Shown piece by piece: positions 25,686-34,102 of a stretch of DNA of 44,857 bases. Both the position numbers and the translations under genes were made by a program. A model generated the notes under the pieces. It saw only the letters and a program-made list of their open reading frames with translations. It ran no database searches and had not been told where the DNA came from. Source of the DNA: Gemmatimonadota bacterium (lineage in GTDB: Bacteria; Gemmatimonadota; Gemmatimonadetes; Longimicrobiales; Gaopeijiaceae); assembly GCA_028873595.1 (NCBI GenBank), contig JAPPOV010000003.1, positions 1-44,857 on the forward strand. Reading direction: 5' to 3'. Within the stretch, counting starts at the first letter, position 1, and the number at the start of each line of letters is the position of its first letter.

Positions 25686-26996
25686 ATGCAGAGTCGTCGA
25701 TCATTTCTCGGTACCGTCTCCCTCCCCGCCGCGGCCGCAGCAGCGGGCATGTCGTTTCGACCGACAGAGTTGAGAGCAGAGGCCATCGATATTGCAATGA
25801 ACCTCTCGTCTCACCCCGGCGGCCCCATGGATGTGGTGGACGACGAGAACTTCTGGCGTGAGGTCCAGGGTGCGTTCACGGTCGACCGCACCCTCGTCAA
25901 CCTCAACAACGGTGGGGTCTCCCCGGCGCCGAAGCTGGTCCAGGACGCAATGAAGCGGCACCAGGATTACTCGAACCTGGCCCCCACATACACGATGTGG
26001 CAGATCCTGGAGCCTCAACGTGAGGGCACCCGGCAGCGGATGGCCCGGCAGTGGGGCGTCGACCCCGAGGAGGTCGCGTTTACGAGGAATTCCTCGGAGA
26101 GCCTGCAGATTCTTCAGTTCGGGTACGACCTGCAGCCAGGAGACGAGGTCCTGACGACGACGCAGGACTATGGCCGGATGATCACGACCTTCAAGCAGCG
26201 TGAGCGCCGCGAGGGCATCGTCCTCAAGCAGATTCAGATCCCGGTCCCCGCCGAGGATCCGGCGGAGATCGTACGCCTCTTTGAAGAGGGGATCACGGAG
26301 CGGACGAAGCTGATCCTCTGCTGCCACATGATCAACCTGACCGGGCAAATCCTTCCGGTTACAGAGCTTACGGCGATGGCTCGCCGCCACGGCATCCCAC
26401 TGATCATCGACGGAGCTCACTCTCTGGCCCATTTCGACTTCGACATCGGTGAACTCGACGTCGACAACTACACGTCGAGTCTGCACAAGTGGCTTTTCGC
26501 GCCCCACGGCACGGGGCTTCTCTACGTGCGGAAGGACCAGATCGCCGACGTGTGGCCGCTCATGGCGGCTCCGGAGGCCCGAGATCACGACATTCGAAAG
26601 TTCGAGGAGATCGGAACCCACCCCGAGGCGCCGTATCTCTGCATTGGCGAAGCACTCAGCTTCCACCAGGGGTTGGGGCCGGCACGGAAGGCCGCTCGCC
26701 TCACCTATCTGCGTGATTACTGGGCAAACCCTCTGCTCGAACACGACAACGTACGGCTCCATACCAGCCAGAAGCCCGGTTTCGCATGTGGCATCGCCAA
26801 TGTCGAGATCGTGGGAATCGAGCCGAACGACCTGCGTGACTACCTCTGGGATGCTCACCGAATCATTGTCGTCAGTATCAACCACGCCGAGTTCCGTGGC
26901 CTGCGGATCAGCCCGAGCGTCTACACGACTCCGTCCGAGCTCGATCGGTTCATCGACATCATGGGCAGCGTGGCGCGCAACGGAATCCCGGCGTGA
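25686..26996 (+). CDS. Tat-exported class V PLP-dependent aminotransferase (isopenicillin-N-epimerase-like)
   Basis: I chose the ATG at 25686 because it gives a clean twin-arginine signal, MQSRRSFLGTVSLPAAAAAA; the open frame starts 51 nt earlier with no signal-like sequence. The 436-aa protein has the class V fold: FTRNSSESLQILQFGYDLQP in the cofactor phosphate region, IIDGAHSLAHFDFD with the PLP-nitrogen Asp, and the Schiff-base lysine in SLHKWLFAPHGTG. It matches the isopenicillin N epimerase / cysteine desulfurase-like group, whose true reactions vary. Export through Tat implies that the PLP enzyme folds with cofactor in the cytoplasm and acts in the periplasm. Its stop overlaps the next gene (GTGA). 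Confidence 0.88.
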   Translation: MQSRRSFLGTVSLPAAAAAAGMSFRPTELRAEAIDIAMNLSSHPGGPMDVVDDENFWREVQGAFTVDRTLVNLNNGGVSPAPKLVQDAMKRHQDYSNLAPTYTMWQILEPQREGTRQRMARQWGVDPEEVAFTRNSSESLQILQFGYDLQPGDEVLTTTQDYGRMITTFKQRERREGIVLKQIQIPVPAEDPAEIVRLFEEGITERTKLILCCHMINLTGQILPVTELTAMARRHGIPLIIDGAHSLAHFDFDIGELDVDNYTSSLHKWLFAPHGTGLLYVRKDQIADVWPLMAAPEARDHDIRKFEEIGTHPEAPYLCIGEALSFHQGLGPARKAARLTYLRDYWANPLLEHDNVRLHTSQKPGFACGIANVEIVGIEPNDLRDYLWDAHRIIVVSINHAEFRGLRISPSVYTTPSELDRFIDIMGSVARNGIPA

Positions 26997-29083
26997 TCGC
27001 AGTCCGCGGGGCCACAGCGACAGCGCTCCTGTGTCTGCTCGCGGCCCCGGCAGCAGGGCAGGCGCCCTTCTCGGTAGACGACGTCATGTCGTTCTCCTTC
27101 GCGTCAGGGCTCGTGGCCGCACCTGCCGGAGACCGGGTCGCCTGGATCGAAAATCGGGAGGGAGAGCGGAACGTGTGGGTCGCCGAGGGCCCCGCCTGGG
27201 AAGGCCGCCCGCTCACGAGCTACCGCGGTGACGACGGGCAGGAGCTTGGCGGGCTGACGTTCTCGCCGGATGGCAACCGGGTCTTCTGGGTGCGCGGCGG
27301 GGCCCCGAATCGACAGGGGGAAGTCCCCGATCCGCTCTCCACACCCGACGAGGAAGGTCGGGCGGTATGGGTATCAGATTTTACTGGAGGTGACGCCACC
27401 CATCTTGTTGACACTGGCAATTTTACGATTTCCCCCAACGGCGCGCACCTTGCCTACTCAAGTGGCCGAGAGATCTTCCTGCTGGCGCTCGGAGCCGAGA
27501 CGGATGTCGAACGAATCGCAAGGATTCGCGGGAGCGCAGGGAGCCTCACCTGGTCCCCGGATGGATCGAAGCTAGGGTTCGTCAGCGGCCGCGGTGACCA
27601 CGCCTTCATCGGTGTTCTCGACCTGTCGGACCGTGTGATCACGTACCTCGACCCCAGTGTCGCCACTGACGGCTCACCGGCGTGGAGTCCGGACGGGCGC
27701 CAGATCGCCTTCCTGCGCATTCCGAACGAACGTGTGGTCCACATGTTCTCACCGCGTCGCGAAGGGCTCCCTTTCTCCATCCGGGTCGCAGACGTCCGGA
27801 CCGGCGAGGGTCGTGAGGTATGGAAGGCCAACGATGGACTCGGAAGTGCCTTCAGCGGCGTCAACGCTTCCACGCAGCTGTGGTGGGCTGCGGGGGATCG
27901 CCTGATCTTCCCGTGGGAAGGCGACGGCTGGAAGCACCTGTACAGCGTCCCCGTGTCGGGGGGAGACGCGATCTCGCTCACTCCGGGTGATTTCGAGGTC
28001 CAGTTCGCTGCGATCTCCCCGGACCGGGAGTCCATGATCTACGACTCGAACCAGGACGACATCGACCGCAAGCACGTGTGGCGGGCCAGCGTTAACGGCG
28101 ACCGGCCGGAGCCGATCACCTCGGGCACAGGGGTCGAATGGGGTGCCGTCATGACCGAGGGCGGTACGATCGCCTTCCACGCCGCGTCGGGTAGCGAGCC
28201 GGCTCACACGGTCGTATTGCACGACGGTGAAAGGCACCGCGTCAGTCCGACTCGGCCCGCATCGTTCCCTGCAGCCCGGATGGTGGAACCCGAGCAAGTC
28301 GTGTTCAGCGCCTCGGACGGCATGCAGATCCATGGACAGCTCTTCCTTCCCCCGGGGGCGAGTTCGGGCGAGAAGCATCCTGCGGTGGTTTTCTTCCACG
28401 GTGGGTCACGCCGTCAGATGCTCCTCGGCTTCCACCACAGGGGCTACTACCACAACACGTACGCCATGAACCAGATGCTGGCGAACGCGGGGTACGTGGT
28501 CCTTTCGGTGAACTATCGGAGTGGCATCGGCTACGGGATGGAGTTCCGAGAAGCCGAGAACTACGGCGCGACAGGCGCCAGCGAGTTCAACGACGTGATG
28601 GGCTCGGGTCTGTACCTGAGATCGCGACCGGACGTCGACCCGGACCGAATCGGGCTGTGGGGCGGCTCTTACGGCGGCTACCTGACCGCGCTCGGTCTCG
28701 CGCGTGCCTCGCACCTCTTCGCCGCAGGAGTCGACATCCACGGTGTGCACGACTGGAACGTGGTGATGAACGGGTTCCGGCCTTCTTATGAGCCTGAAGA
28801 CTACCCGGAGTTCAGCCAGCTCGCGTACGACTCCTCCCCCATGGCATTCATGGACGGCTGGACATCGCCCGTGCTGCTGATTCATGGCGACGACGATCGG
28901 AACGTCCCGTTCTCCGAAACCGTAGATGTCGCCGAGGCGCTAGACCGTCGGGGCGTCGAGTACGAACAGCTCATCTTTCCCGACGAAGTGCACGGCTTCC
29001 TCCTGCACCGCAACTGGGTCGCCGCCTTCGACGCGACGCTCTCCTTCTTCGATCGCAAGCTGAAACAACGTCCGGCATCCTGA
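26993..29083 (+). CDS. Exported S9-family peptidase (prolyl oligopeptidase / dipeptidyl-peptidase type)
   Basis: The 696-aa protein starts at a GTG overlapping the aminotransferase stop and has a Sec signal (ATALLCLLAAPAAGQ). Residues about 30-430 form WD/TolB-like beta-propeller blades (LTFSPDGNRVFWVRG, LTWSPDGSKLGFVSG, PAWSPDGRQIAFLR). The C-terminal alpha/beta hydrolase has the nucleophile GGSYGG (Ser559), acid HGDDD (Asp635) and His667 in EVHGF. It should cleave short peptides in the periplasm. Substrate specificity is unknown. Coupling to an exported PLP enzyme suggests processing of periplasmic peptides or amino acids. Confidence 0.92.
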   Translation: MIAVRGATATALLCLLAAPAAGQAPFSVDDVMSFSFASGLVAAPAGDRVAWIENREGERNVWVAEGPAWEGRPLTSYRGDDGQELGGLTFSPDGNRVFWVRGGAPNRQGEVPDPLSTPDEEGRAVWVSDFTGGDATHLVDTGNFTISPNGAHLAYSSGREIFLLALGAETDVERIARIRGSAGSLTWSPDGSKLGFVSGRGDHAFIGVLDLSDRVITYLDPSVATDGSPAWSPDGRQIAFLRIPNERVVHMFSPRREGLPFSIRVADVRTGEGREVWKANDGLGSAFSGVNASTQLWWAAGDRLIFPWEGDGWKHLYSVPVSGGDAISLTPGDFEVQFAAISPDRESMIYDSNQDDIDRKHVWRASVNGDRPEPITSGTGVEWGAVMTEGGTIAFHAASGSEPAHTVVLHDGERHRVSPTRPASFPAARMVEPEQVVFSASDGMQIHGQLFLPPGASSGEKHPAVVFFHGGSRRQMLLGFHHRGYYHNTYAMNQMLANAGYVVLSVNYRSGIGYGMEFREAENYGATGASEFNDVMGSGLYLRSRPDVDPDRIGLWGGSYGGYLTALGLARASHLFAAGVDIHGVHDWNVVMNGFRPSYEPEDYPEFSQLAYDSSPMAFMDGWTSPVLLIHGDDDRNVPFSETVDVAEALDRRGVEYEQLIFPDEVHGFLLHRNWVAAFDATLSFFDRKLKQRPAS

Positions 29084-29094
29084 GGACATCTTCG

Positions 29095-29736
29095 ATGCTT
29101 ACTTCTCTGACCGTCGCCAGCCTGGTCTCGCTATCCGCGCTCGTACCCGAAGCCTGTGTAGACCGCACGCCCGTGCCGATCCCAGTGGGCGACGAACTGC
29201 GAGAGATCTACGAGTCCGGGCGGCCATACGCCGACTTCCTCGGTAACGCGACCCGACGTGTAGAACTCTGGCAAGGGAATACGCAGAAGGCCGTGGGCAT
29301 CGACCCGTCCCTCATCTCGCGAGCCCGGGCCGTCGGTGGCACCTGGAAGATCCTCGCCGTAGCCATTGACGCGTGCTCGGACTCCGTCAGTACGATCCCG
29401 TACGTCGCCCAACTCGTCGCGATGGTCGACGGCCTGGATATGCGAGTCGTCGACCCGACGATCGGTCGGAAGATCATGGAATCCCATCCGACGCGGGATG
29501 GTCGGGCGTCCACACCGACCGTGCTCCTGCTGGACGACCAGTTCGAAGAAGCCGGCTGCTTCATCGAGCGGCCTCCCGAGTTGAAGACGTGGATCCTCGA
29601 AGAGGGTTTCGCCAGCGAGGAGATTTATCCGCAGAAGATGGCCTGGTATGCCGAGGACGCAGGGCACCACACCGTTCAGGCGTTCGTGGAAATGCTCGAG
29701 GCCGCGGCTGCAGGAGGTCAGGCGATCTGTCGCTGA
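29095..29736 (+). CDS. Exported thioredoxin-fold protein with a single active-site cysteine
   Basis: The 213-aa protein begins with a signal-like hydrophobic stretch (LTSLTVASLVSLSALVP). The central region reads WKILAVAIDACSDSVSTIPY, the position of the WCxxC motif in the Thioredoxin_9-type family, but with only one Cys (Cys94, CSDS). The cis-proline region STPTVLLLDD is present. It therefore probably lacks a dithiol active site; a monothiol or binding role is inferred. The gene is 11 nt after the S9 peptidase and precedes msrP, so it may belong to the same envelope operon. Confidence 0.75.
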   Translation: MLTSLTVASLVSLSALVPEACVDRTPVPIPVGDELREIYESGRPYADFLGNATRRVELWQGNTQKAVGIDPSLISRARAVGGTWKILAVAIDACSDSVSTIPYVAQLVAMVDGLDMRVVDPTIGRKIMESHPTRDGRASTPTVLLLDDQFEEAGCFIERPPELKTWILEEGFASEEIYPQKMAWYAEDAGHHTVQAFVEMLEAAAAGGQAICR

Positions 29737-29883
29737 CCGTGGGATCACCCCCTCACGTCTGGCTCGGTATGCCGGGGGACAAGGAACTGTGGCCGGGAAA
29801 GAGGGGTTCGTAACTCAGATGAAGCTCGTAGCTTCGATGCTCCCTCCCCGCAGTTGCCCGAGCATTCACGCCGGAGACCGTCC

Positions 29884-30837
29884 ATGATCATCCGACGCAA
29901 GCCCGACATCTCCTCCTCCGAGATCACGCCCGAGGGCGTCTACCTCAACCGCCGAACCTTCGTGAAGAAGGCGGCGGCAGCGGGCGTGATCGGATCGGCC
30001 CTCGGGCCACAGGCCCTCGCAGGCGCCACACCGCGGCAGGAAATCCATCCCAGGTTCGCCACGCTCTCATCCGAGATGGACGAACCGCTCAACTCGTACG
30101 AAGAGATCACGACGTACAACAATTTCTACGAGTTCGGAACGCGCAAGTCGGACCCTGCTGAGAACTCCGGCGCATTCAACCCCCGGCCGTGGAAGGTCCA
30201 GATCGGAGGGCTCGTCAACAAACCTGGCGACTACGAACTGGACGATATCCTCTCCGGCATCACGATGGAGGATCGGGTCTACCGCCTGCGCTGCGTCGAA
30301 GCCTGGTCGATGGTGATCCCGTGGTACGGCTTTCCACTGTCGGCACTGATCAACAAGGTCGAGCCGCAGCCGAGCGCGCGGTACATCGAGATGAAGACGA
30401 TCGTGCGCCCCGACGAGATGCCAGGCCAACGGTTCCCCATTCTGGACTGGCCGTACATCGAGGGCCTGCGCATGGATGAGGCGATGCACCCGCTCACGAT
30501 CCTGGCAACGGGGGTCTACGGCATGGACTTGCCAAATCAGAACGGTGCACCGCTCCGACTGGTGGTGCCCTGGAAGTACGGCTTCAAGGGCGTGAAGTCG
30601 ATCCAGAGCATCAACTTCGTCGAGGAGATGCCCGTCAACACATGGCAGGTTCAGAACGCCAACGAATACGGGTTCTTCGCGAACGTGAATCCGGATGTGA
30701 GCCACCCACGCTGGAGTCAGGCACGCGAGACTCGGCTGCCCGGCTTCCGGAAGGACTTCGAGACGATGATGTTCAACGGGTACACCGACCAGGTACAGCA
30801 CCTGTACGCGGGCATGGACCTCGCGCGCTGGAAATAG
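29884..30837 (+). CDS. msrP: MsrP, periplasmic molybdoenzyme reducing methionine sulfoxide
   Basis: Catalytic subunit of the MsrPQ system that repairs oxidised methionines in periplasmic proteins. Start ATG 29884 gives MIIRRKPDISSSEITPEGVY and a Tat signal (NRRTFVKKAAAAG, residues 22-34). The mature enzyme is a sulfite-oxidase-fold molybdopterin protein with the Mo-ligand cysteine at 137 in YRLRCVEAWSMVIPW, followed by YGFPLSALI and GAPLRLVVPWKYGFKG. The length of 317 aa matches E. coli YedY. It is preceded by a 147-bp gap and followed 36 nt later by msrQ. Confidence 0.96.
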   Translation: MIIRRKPDISSSEITPEGVYLNRRTFVKKAAAAGVIGSALGPQALAGATPRQEIHPRFATLSSEMDEPLNSYEEITTYNNFYEFGTRKSDPAENSGAFNPRPWKVQIGGLVNKPGDYELDDILSGITMEDRVYRLRCVEAWSMVIPWYGFPLSALINKVEPQPSARYIEMKTIVRPDEMPGQRFPILDWPYIEGLRMDEAMHPLTILATGVYGMDLPNQNGAPLRLVVPWKYGFKGVKSIQSINFVEEMPVNTWQVQNANEYGFFANVNPDVSHPRWSQARETRLPGFRKDFETMMFNGYTDQVQHLYAGMDLARWK

Positions 30838-30873
30838 CAGCCTGTCGGCGCCCTCGCCCTCGTCTGAGCTGAC

Positions 30874-31467
30874 TTGAGACAGAAGCGCGCGGTCCTCGCG
30901 CTGAAGACGCTCCTTTGGATCGGTGCGCTGGCTCCTGGTGCGTACCTGGTCAGTGAGTTCCTGACGGGCTCTCTGGGTGCGAACCCCGTGGAGAAGCTGA
31001 CGCGGTGGACAGGCATGGCGGCGCTCGTTCTCCTGATCACATCACTCGCAGTTTCCCCGGCTCGGCGGCTCACCGGCTGGAACCCGCTCATCAAGCTTCG
31101 GCGGCCCCTGGGGCTCTTCGCGTTCTTCTATGCGGGCATCCATTTCGTGATCTGGTTCGCGTTCTACAACGTGTTCGATCTCGGCTATATGTGGGCCGAC
31201 ATCATCGAACGGCGCTTTGTCACGGCCGGTATGGCCGCGTTCGTCGTGATGCTTCCGCTTGCCGCAACGTCGACGCAGTGGGCCATTCGCAAGCTGAAGA
31301 AGCGCTGGGGGCTTCTTCACCGAGGCGCGTACCTCGCCGGAATTCTCGGCGTCGTCCATTACTTCTGGCTCGTGAAGGCGGACACGCGGCTGCCATGGGT
31401 CTTCGCCATAGTGCTCGCGGCGCTGCTCGCCTTCAGGCTACCACAGCTGCAGAGGACGAAGCCCTGA
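30874..31467 (+). CDS. msrQ: MsrQ, haem-binding membrane subunit
   Basis: Inner-membrane b-type cytochrome that passes electrons from the quinone or flavin pool to MsrP. The 197-aa protein has about six transmembrane helices (TLLWIGALAPGAYLVSEF, MAALVLLITSLAVSP, LGLFAFFYAGIHFVIWFAFY, and more). Histidines in AGIHFVIW, GLLHRGAYLAG and GVVHYFWL are the expected haem ligands. It starts at TTG (30874); I see no in-frame ATG that keeps the first helix. The pairing with msrP is conserved across proteobacteria and others. Confidence 0.94.
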   Translation: MRQKRAVLALKTLLWIGALAPGAYLVSEFLTGSLGANPVEKLTRWTGMAALVLLITSLAVSPARRLTGWNPLIKLRRPLGLFAFFYAGIHFVIWFAFYNVFDLGYMWADIIERRFVTAGMAAFVVMLPLAATSTQWAIRKLKKRWGLLHRGAYLAGILGVVHYFWLVKADTRLPWVFAIVLAALLAFRLPQLQRTKP

Positions 31468-31922
31468 GACTGACCGCCGAAGAACACCCGGAAGCGATCA
31501 AGCGATACACACACCTGAAGCGTGCGCGCCGGTTCGGCGCACGACCATGCTACGCGGGTTTTCCCGGAACGGGGCACACATGTACACGCGAGCACGGCCA
31601 CCGGGGTCCGCATGTCGCACATGGACGCCTCTCGAAAATCCTGGCCGTGTGGGACTCCGGATCAGGTTCAGAAGGCGGGCGATCGGCCGCCCGGCGGCGC
31701 GCCGACACCGGCCGTGTAAAGGCTGACGCACACACCTCGCGCGGCAGGGCCGGGCCGCGACCCCCGACCGGCCTCAAGAACCGGGAGGCCCCAAGCCTTC
31801 CGGGCAGGATACTGCGAGGGCTACTCCGATTCCTGAAGTCTCCCGACGAGCTGGCGTTCGCCTTCCTCTTCCTTTTCTTCGTCTACTGGGGCATCCAGTG
31901 GATGATCATGATCTTTCGCTGA
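31464..31922 (+). CDS. Putative Cys/His-motif protein with one C-terminal membrane helix
   Basis: This fills what would otherwise be a 506-bp gap. The frame reads 152 residues if it starts at the CTG at 31464, which overlaps the msrQ stop as CTGA, mirroring the ATGA/GTGA/TTGA overlaps elsewhere here; an ATG at 31395 inside msrQ is the alternative. Residues 29-53 hold a dense potential metal site, C29-x10-C40-x3-H44-x-H46-x3-H50-x2-H53 (GHTCTREHGHRGPHVAHG), resembling small CTRPxGHxGPH zinc proteins known from actinobacteria and phages. A basic, Gly/Arg-rich middle follows, then a helix (ELAFAFLFLFFVYWGIQW). Codon use looks like its neighbours. Function unknown. Confidence 0.6.
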   Translation: MRLTAEEHPEAIKRYTHLKRARRFGARPCYAGFPGTGHTCTREHGHRGPHVAHGRLSKILAVWDSGSGSEGGRSAARRRADTGRVKADAHTSRGRAGPRPPTGLKNREAPSLPGRILRGLLRFLKSPDELAFAFLFLFFVYWGIQWMIMIFR

Positions 31923-31939
31923 GGGGCTCGCGAAACGCA

Positions 31940-31945
31940 TATACT
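31940..31945 (+). promoter_or_regulatory. Candidate -10 box for the lipid operon
   Basis: TATACT lies 29 nt before the desaturase ATG, in a short 51-bp gap after the Cys/His protein gene. A -35 is not clear (TTTCGC at 31914-31919 is poor and too distant), so this could be an alternative-sigma promoter or chance. Confidence 0.35.
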
Positions 31946-31973
31946 GTCTGCGTCAGATTCCATCACCTCGTAC

Positions 31974-32867
31974 ATGCGAATGTTCGATCCCGTCTTCAAA
32001 GCTCTGAAAACCTTCGTCCTCTGGTTCGACACGTCGGCCATCGACCGTGAGAAGATGACGGACAAGACCGTCGTAGACTGGTTTCGCGTGATCCCGTTCA
32101 TCGCCATGCACGGGGCCTGCCTCGGTGTAATCTGGGTGGGATGGAGCTGGACGGCCGTCGGAGTCGCCGCGGGGCTTTATGCAATCCGCATGTTCGCGAT
32201 CACCGGCTTCTATCACCGATACTTCTCGCACCGATCGTTCAAGACGTCACGCCCCGCGCAGTTCGCGTTTGCCGTGCTCGGCGCCAGCTCGGCCCAGCGC
32301 GGACCGCTCTGGTGGGCGGCCCACCATCGGCATCACCACCGCCACTCAGACACCGAGCACGATGTGCACTCACCCCGCCACCACGGATTCTGGTGGGCGC
32401 ACATGGGCTGGATCACAGCCCCCGGTAACTTCCCGACCGATTTCGACGCGGTCCGCGACCTCGTGAAATACCCGGAACTCCGCTTTCTCGACCGCTTCGA
32501 CGTACTCGTACCGCTCGCGCTGGCCGCAGGTCTGTTCGTACTCGGAGGCTGGCAGATGCTGGTGTGGGGCTTCTTTATCAGCACCGTTGCACTGTTTCAT
32601 TGCACGTGCTTCATCAACTCGCTAGCGCATCAACTCGGGACCCAGCGGTACGAAACGGGTGACGACAGCAAGAACAGCCTCGCCCTGGCCCTCATCACGT
32701 TCGGCGAGGGTTGGCACAACAACCATCACAAGTACCCCGGCTCGGCCCGCCAGGGCTTCTTCTGGTGGGAGATCGACATCACCTACTACGGGCTTCAGCT
32801 CCTCGAGAAGCTGCGCATCATTCACGACCTTCGGCAGCCACCGGAACGCCTGCTGCAGCGCGCCTGA
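31974..32867 (+). CDS. Membrane acyl-lipid/acyl-CoA desaturase
   Basis: Di-iron, O2-dependent desaturase that introduces a double bond into fatty acyl chains. The 297-aa protein has the three histidine boxes of the Delta9 acyl-CoA desaturase family: HRYFSH (81-86), HHRHHH (117-122) and HNNHH (248-252), between pairs of membrane helices (WVGWSWTAVGVAAGLYAI, LALAAGLFVLGGWQMLVW). GFWWAHMGW and FINSLAHQLGTQRYETGDDS are also typical. The next gene begins 2 nt after its stop, so it leads a five-gene operon of lipid-modifying enzymes. It could make the cis double bond on which the downstream methyltransferases act. Confidence 0.94.
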   Translation: MRMFDPVFKALKTFVLWFDTSAIDREKMTDKTVVDWFRVIPFIAMHGACLGVIWVGWSWTAVGVAAGLYAIRMFAITGFYHRYFSHRSFKTSRPAQFAFAVLGASSAQRGPLWWAAHHRHHHRHSDTEHDVHSPRHHGFWWAHMGWITAPGNFPTDFDAVRDLVKYPELRFLDRFDVLVPLALAAGLFVLGGWQMLVWGFFISTVALFHCTCFINSLAHQLGTQRYETGDDSKNSLALALITFGEGWHNNHHKYPGSARQGFFWWEIDITYYGLQLLEKLRIIHDLRQPPERLLQRA

Positions 32868-32869
32868 CG

Positions 32870-34102
32870 GTGCGGATCGCAATCGTCGGCACCGGGGTCT
32901 CCGGCCTCGTGGCCGGGCATCTGCTGAGTCGTGACCACGAAGTAGCCGTCTTCGAGTCACGCGATCGGATCGGGGGGCACACCAATACGGTCGAGGTAGA
33001 GGGCCCGGACGGATCCGCGCTCCGCATCGACACCGGCTTCATCGTCTACAACGAGCACAACTACCCTCTGTTCACGCGACTTATCGACCAGCTGGGCGTG
33101 GCGACGCAGCCTTCCAACATGAGTTTCAGCGTGAAGTGCGACCACACCGGCATCGAGTACAATGGCTCGACGCTCCGCCAGATCTTCGCGCAAAAGCGGA
33201 ATCTGCTCCGGCCGTCCTTTTACCGCATGCTACTCGACATACTGCGCTTCAACCGGGAAGCCGCGCCGGCGATCGCGAACGGGACTGCGGGTATGACCCT
33301 GGGGGAATACGTGCGTGGCGCTGGGTACTCCGACGGGCTGTCAGACCTCTACCTTCTTCCAATGGGGTCAGCGCTCTGGTCGATTCCCCGCGATCAGGTG
33401 CTCGCGATGCCAGCAGCCTTCTTTGTGAGGTTCTTCGAGAACCATGGAATGCTTACCGTCGACGACCGACCTCAGTGGCGCGTCATCGCGGGAGGGTCGA
33501 ACGAATACTTGGCGCCGCTCGTACGGCCCTTCCAAGAGGCAATTCGCACGTCGACTCCGGTGACCTCGGTATCGCGCGCACATGACCACGTGCTCGTGAA
33601 CTCGGAGCGGTTCGATGAGGTCGTCTTCGCGTGCCACTCCGATCAGGCGCTCGACGCTCTGAGCGACGCAACGCCCCGGGAGAGAGAGCTTCTGGGTGCC
33701 CTGCCCTACCAGGCCAACGATGTCGTACTGCATACGGACACGAGTGTGCTGCCTAGACGACATAACGCGTGGGGCTCTTGGAATTATCACCTGCGTGGAG
33801 GAGCCGAGGGCCCGGCGACGGTGACGTACAACATGAACATGCTGCAGACGCTGAGGACGCCGCAGACGTTCTGCGTCACACTCAACGCGACAGATACGAT
33901 CGATCCGTCGTCGATCCTGTATCGGACCACGTACCATCACCCGGTCTACACCAACGCCGGCTTTGACGCCCAATCGCGGCATGACGAGATCAGCGGCACG
34001 AATCGAACGCACTATTGCGGTGCCTACTGGGGGTTCGGCTTCCACGAGGACGGCGTTCGTAGTGGTGTCCGGGTTGCGAAACACTTCGGGGTGTCCCTTT
34101 GA
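32870..34102 (+). CDS. FAD-dependent amine-oxidase-like protein (COG2907 type)
   Basis: The start is the GTG at 32870, giving MRIAIVGTGVSGLVAGHLLS, a textbook FAD/NAD Rossmann motif (GTGVSG 7-12), followed by the FES acidic end and RIGGHTNTVEV. The 410-aa protein keeps the GAxLWS-like segment (LPMGSALWSIPRDQVLAMPA) and a C-terminal FAD motif (HYCGAYWGFGFHEDGVRSGV). This family recurs beside DUF1365 and CFA-type methyltransferases. It is thought to act on lipid acyl chains as an oxidoreductase/desaturase, but the reaction is not settled here. Its stop overlaps the next start (TTGA). Confidence 0.9.
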   Translation: MRIAIVGTGVSGLVAGHLLSRDHEVAVFESRDRIGGHTNTVEVEGPDGSALRIDTGFIVYNEHNYPLFTRLIDQLGVATQPSNMSFSVKCDHTGIEYNGSTLRQIFAQKRNLLRPSFYRMLLDILRFNREAAPAIANGTAGMTLGEYVRGAGYSDGLSDLYLLPMGSALWSIPRDQVLAMPAAFFVRFFENHGMLTVDDRPQWRVIAGGSNEYLAPLVRPFQEAIRTSTPVTSVSRAHDHVLVNSERFDEVVFACHSDQALDALSDATPRERELLGALPYQANDVVLHTDTSVLPRRHNAWGSWNYHLRGGAEGPATVTYNMNMLQTLRTPQTFCVTLNATDTIDPSSILYRTTYHHPVYTNAGFDAQSRHDEISGTNRTHYCGAYWGFGFHEDGVRSGVRVAKHFGVSL

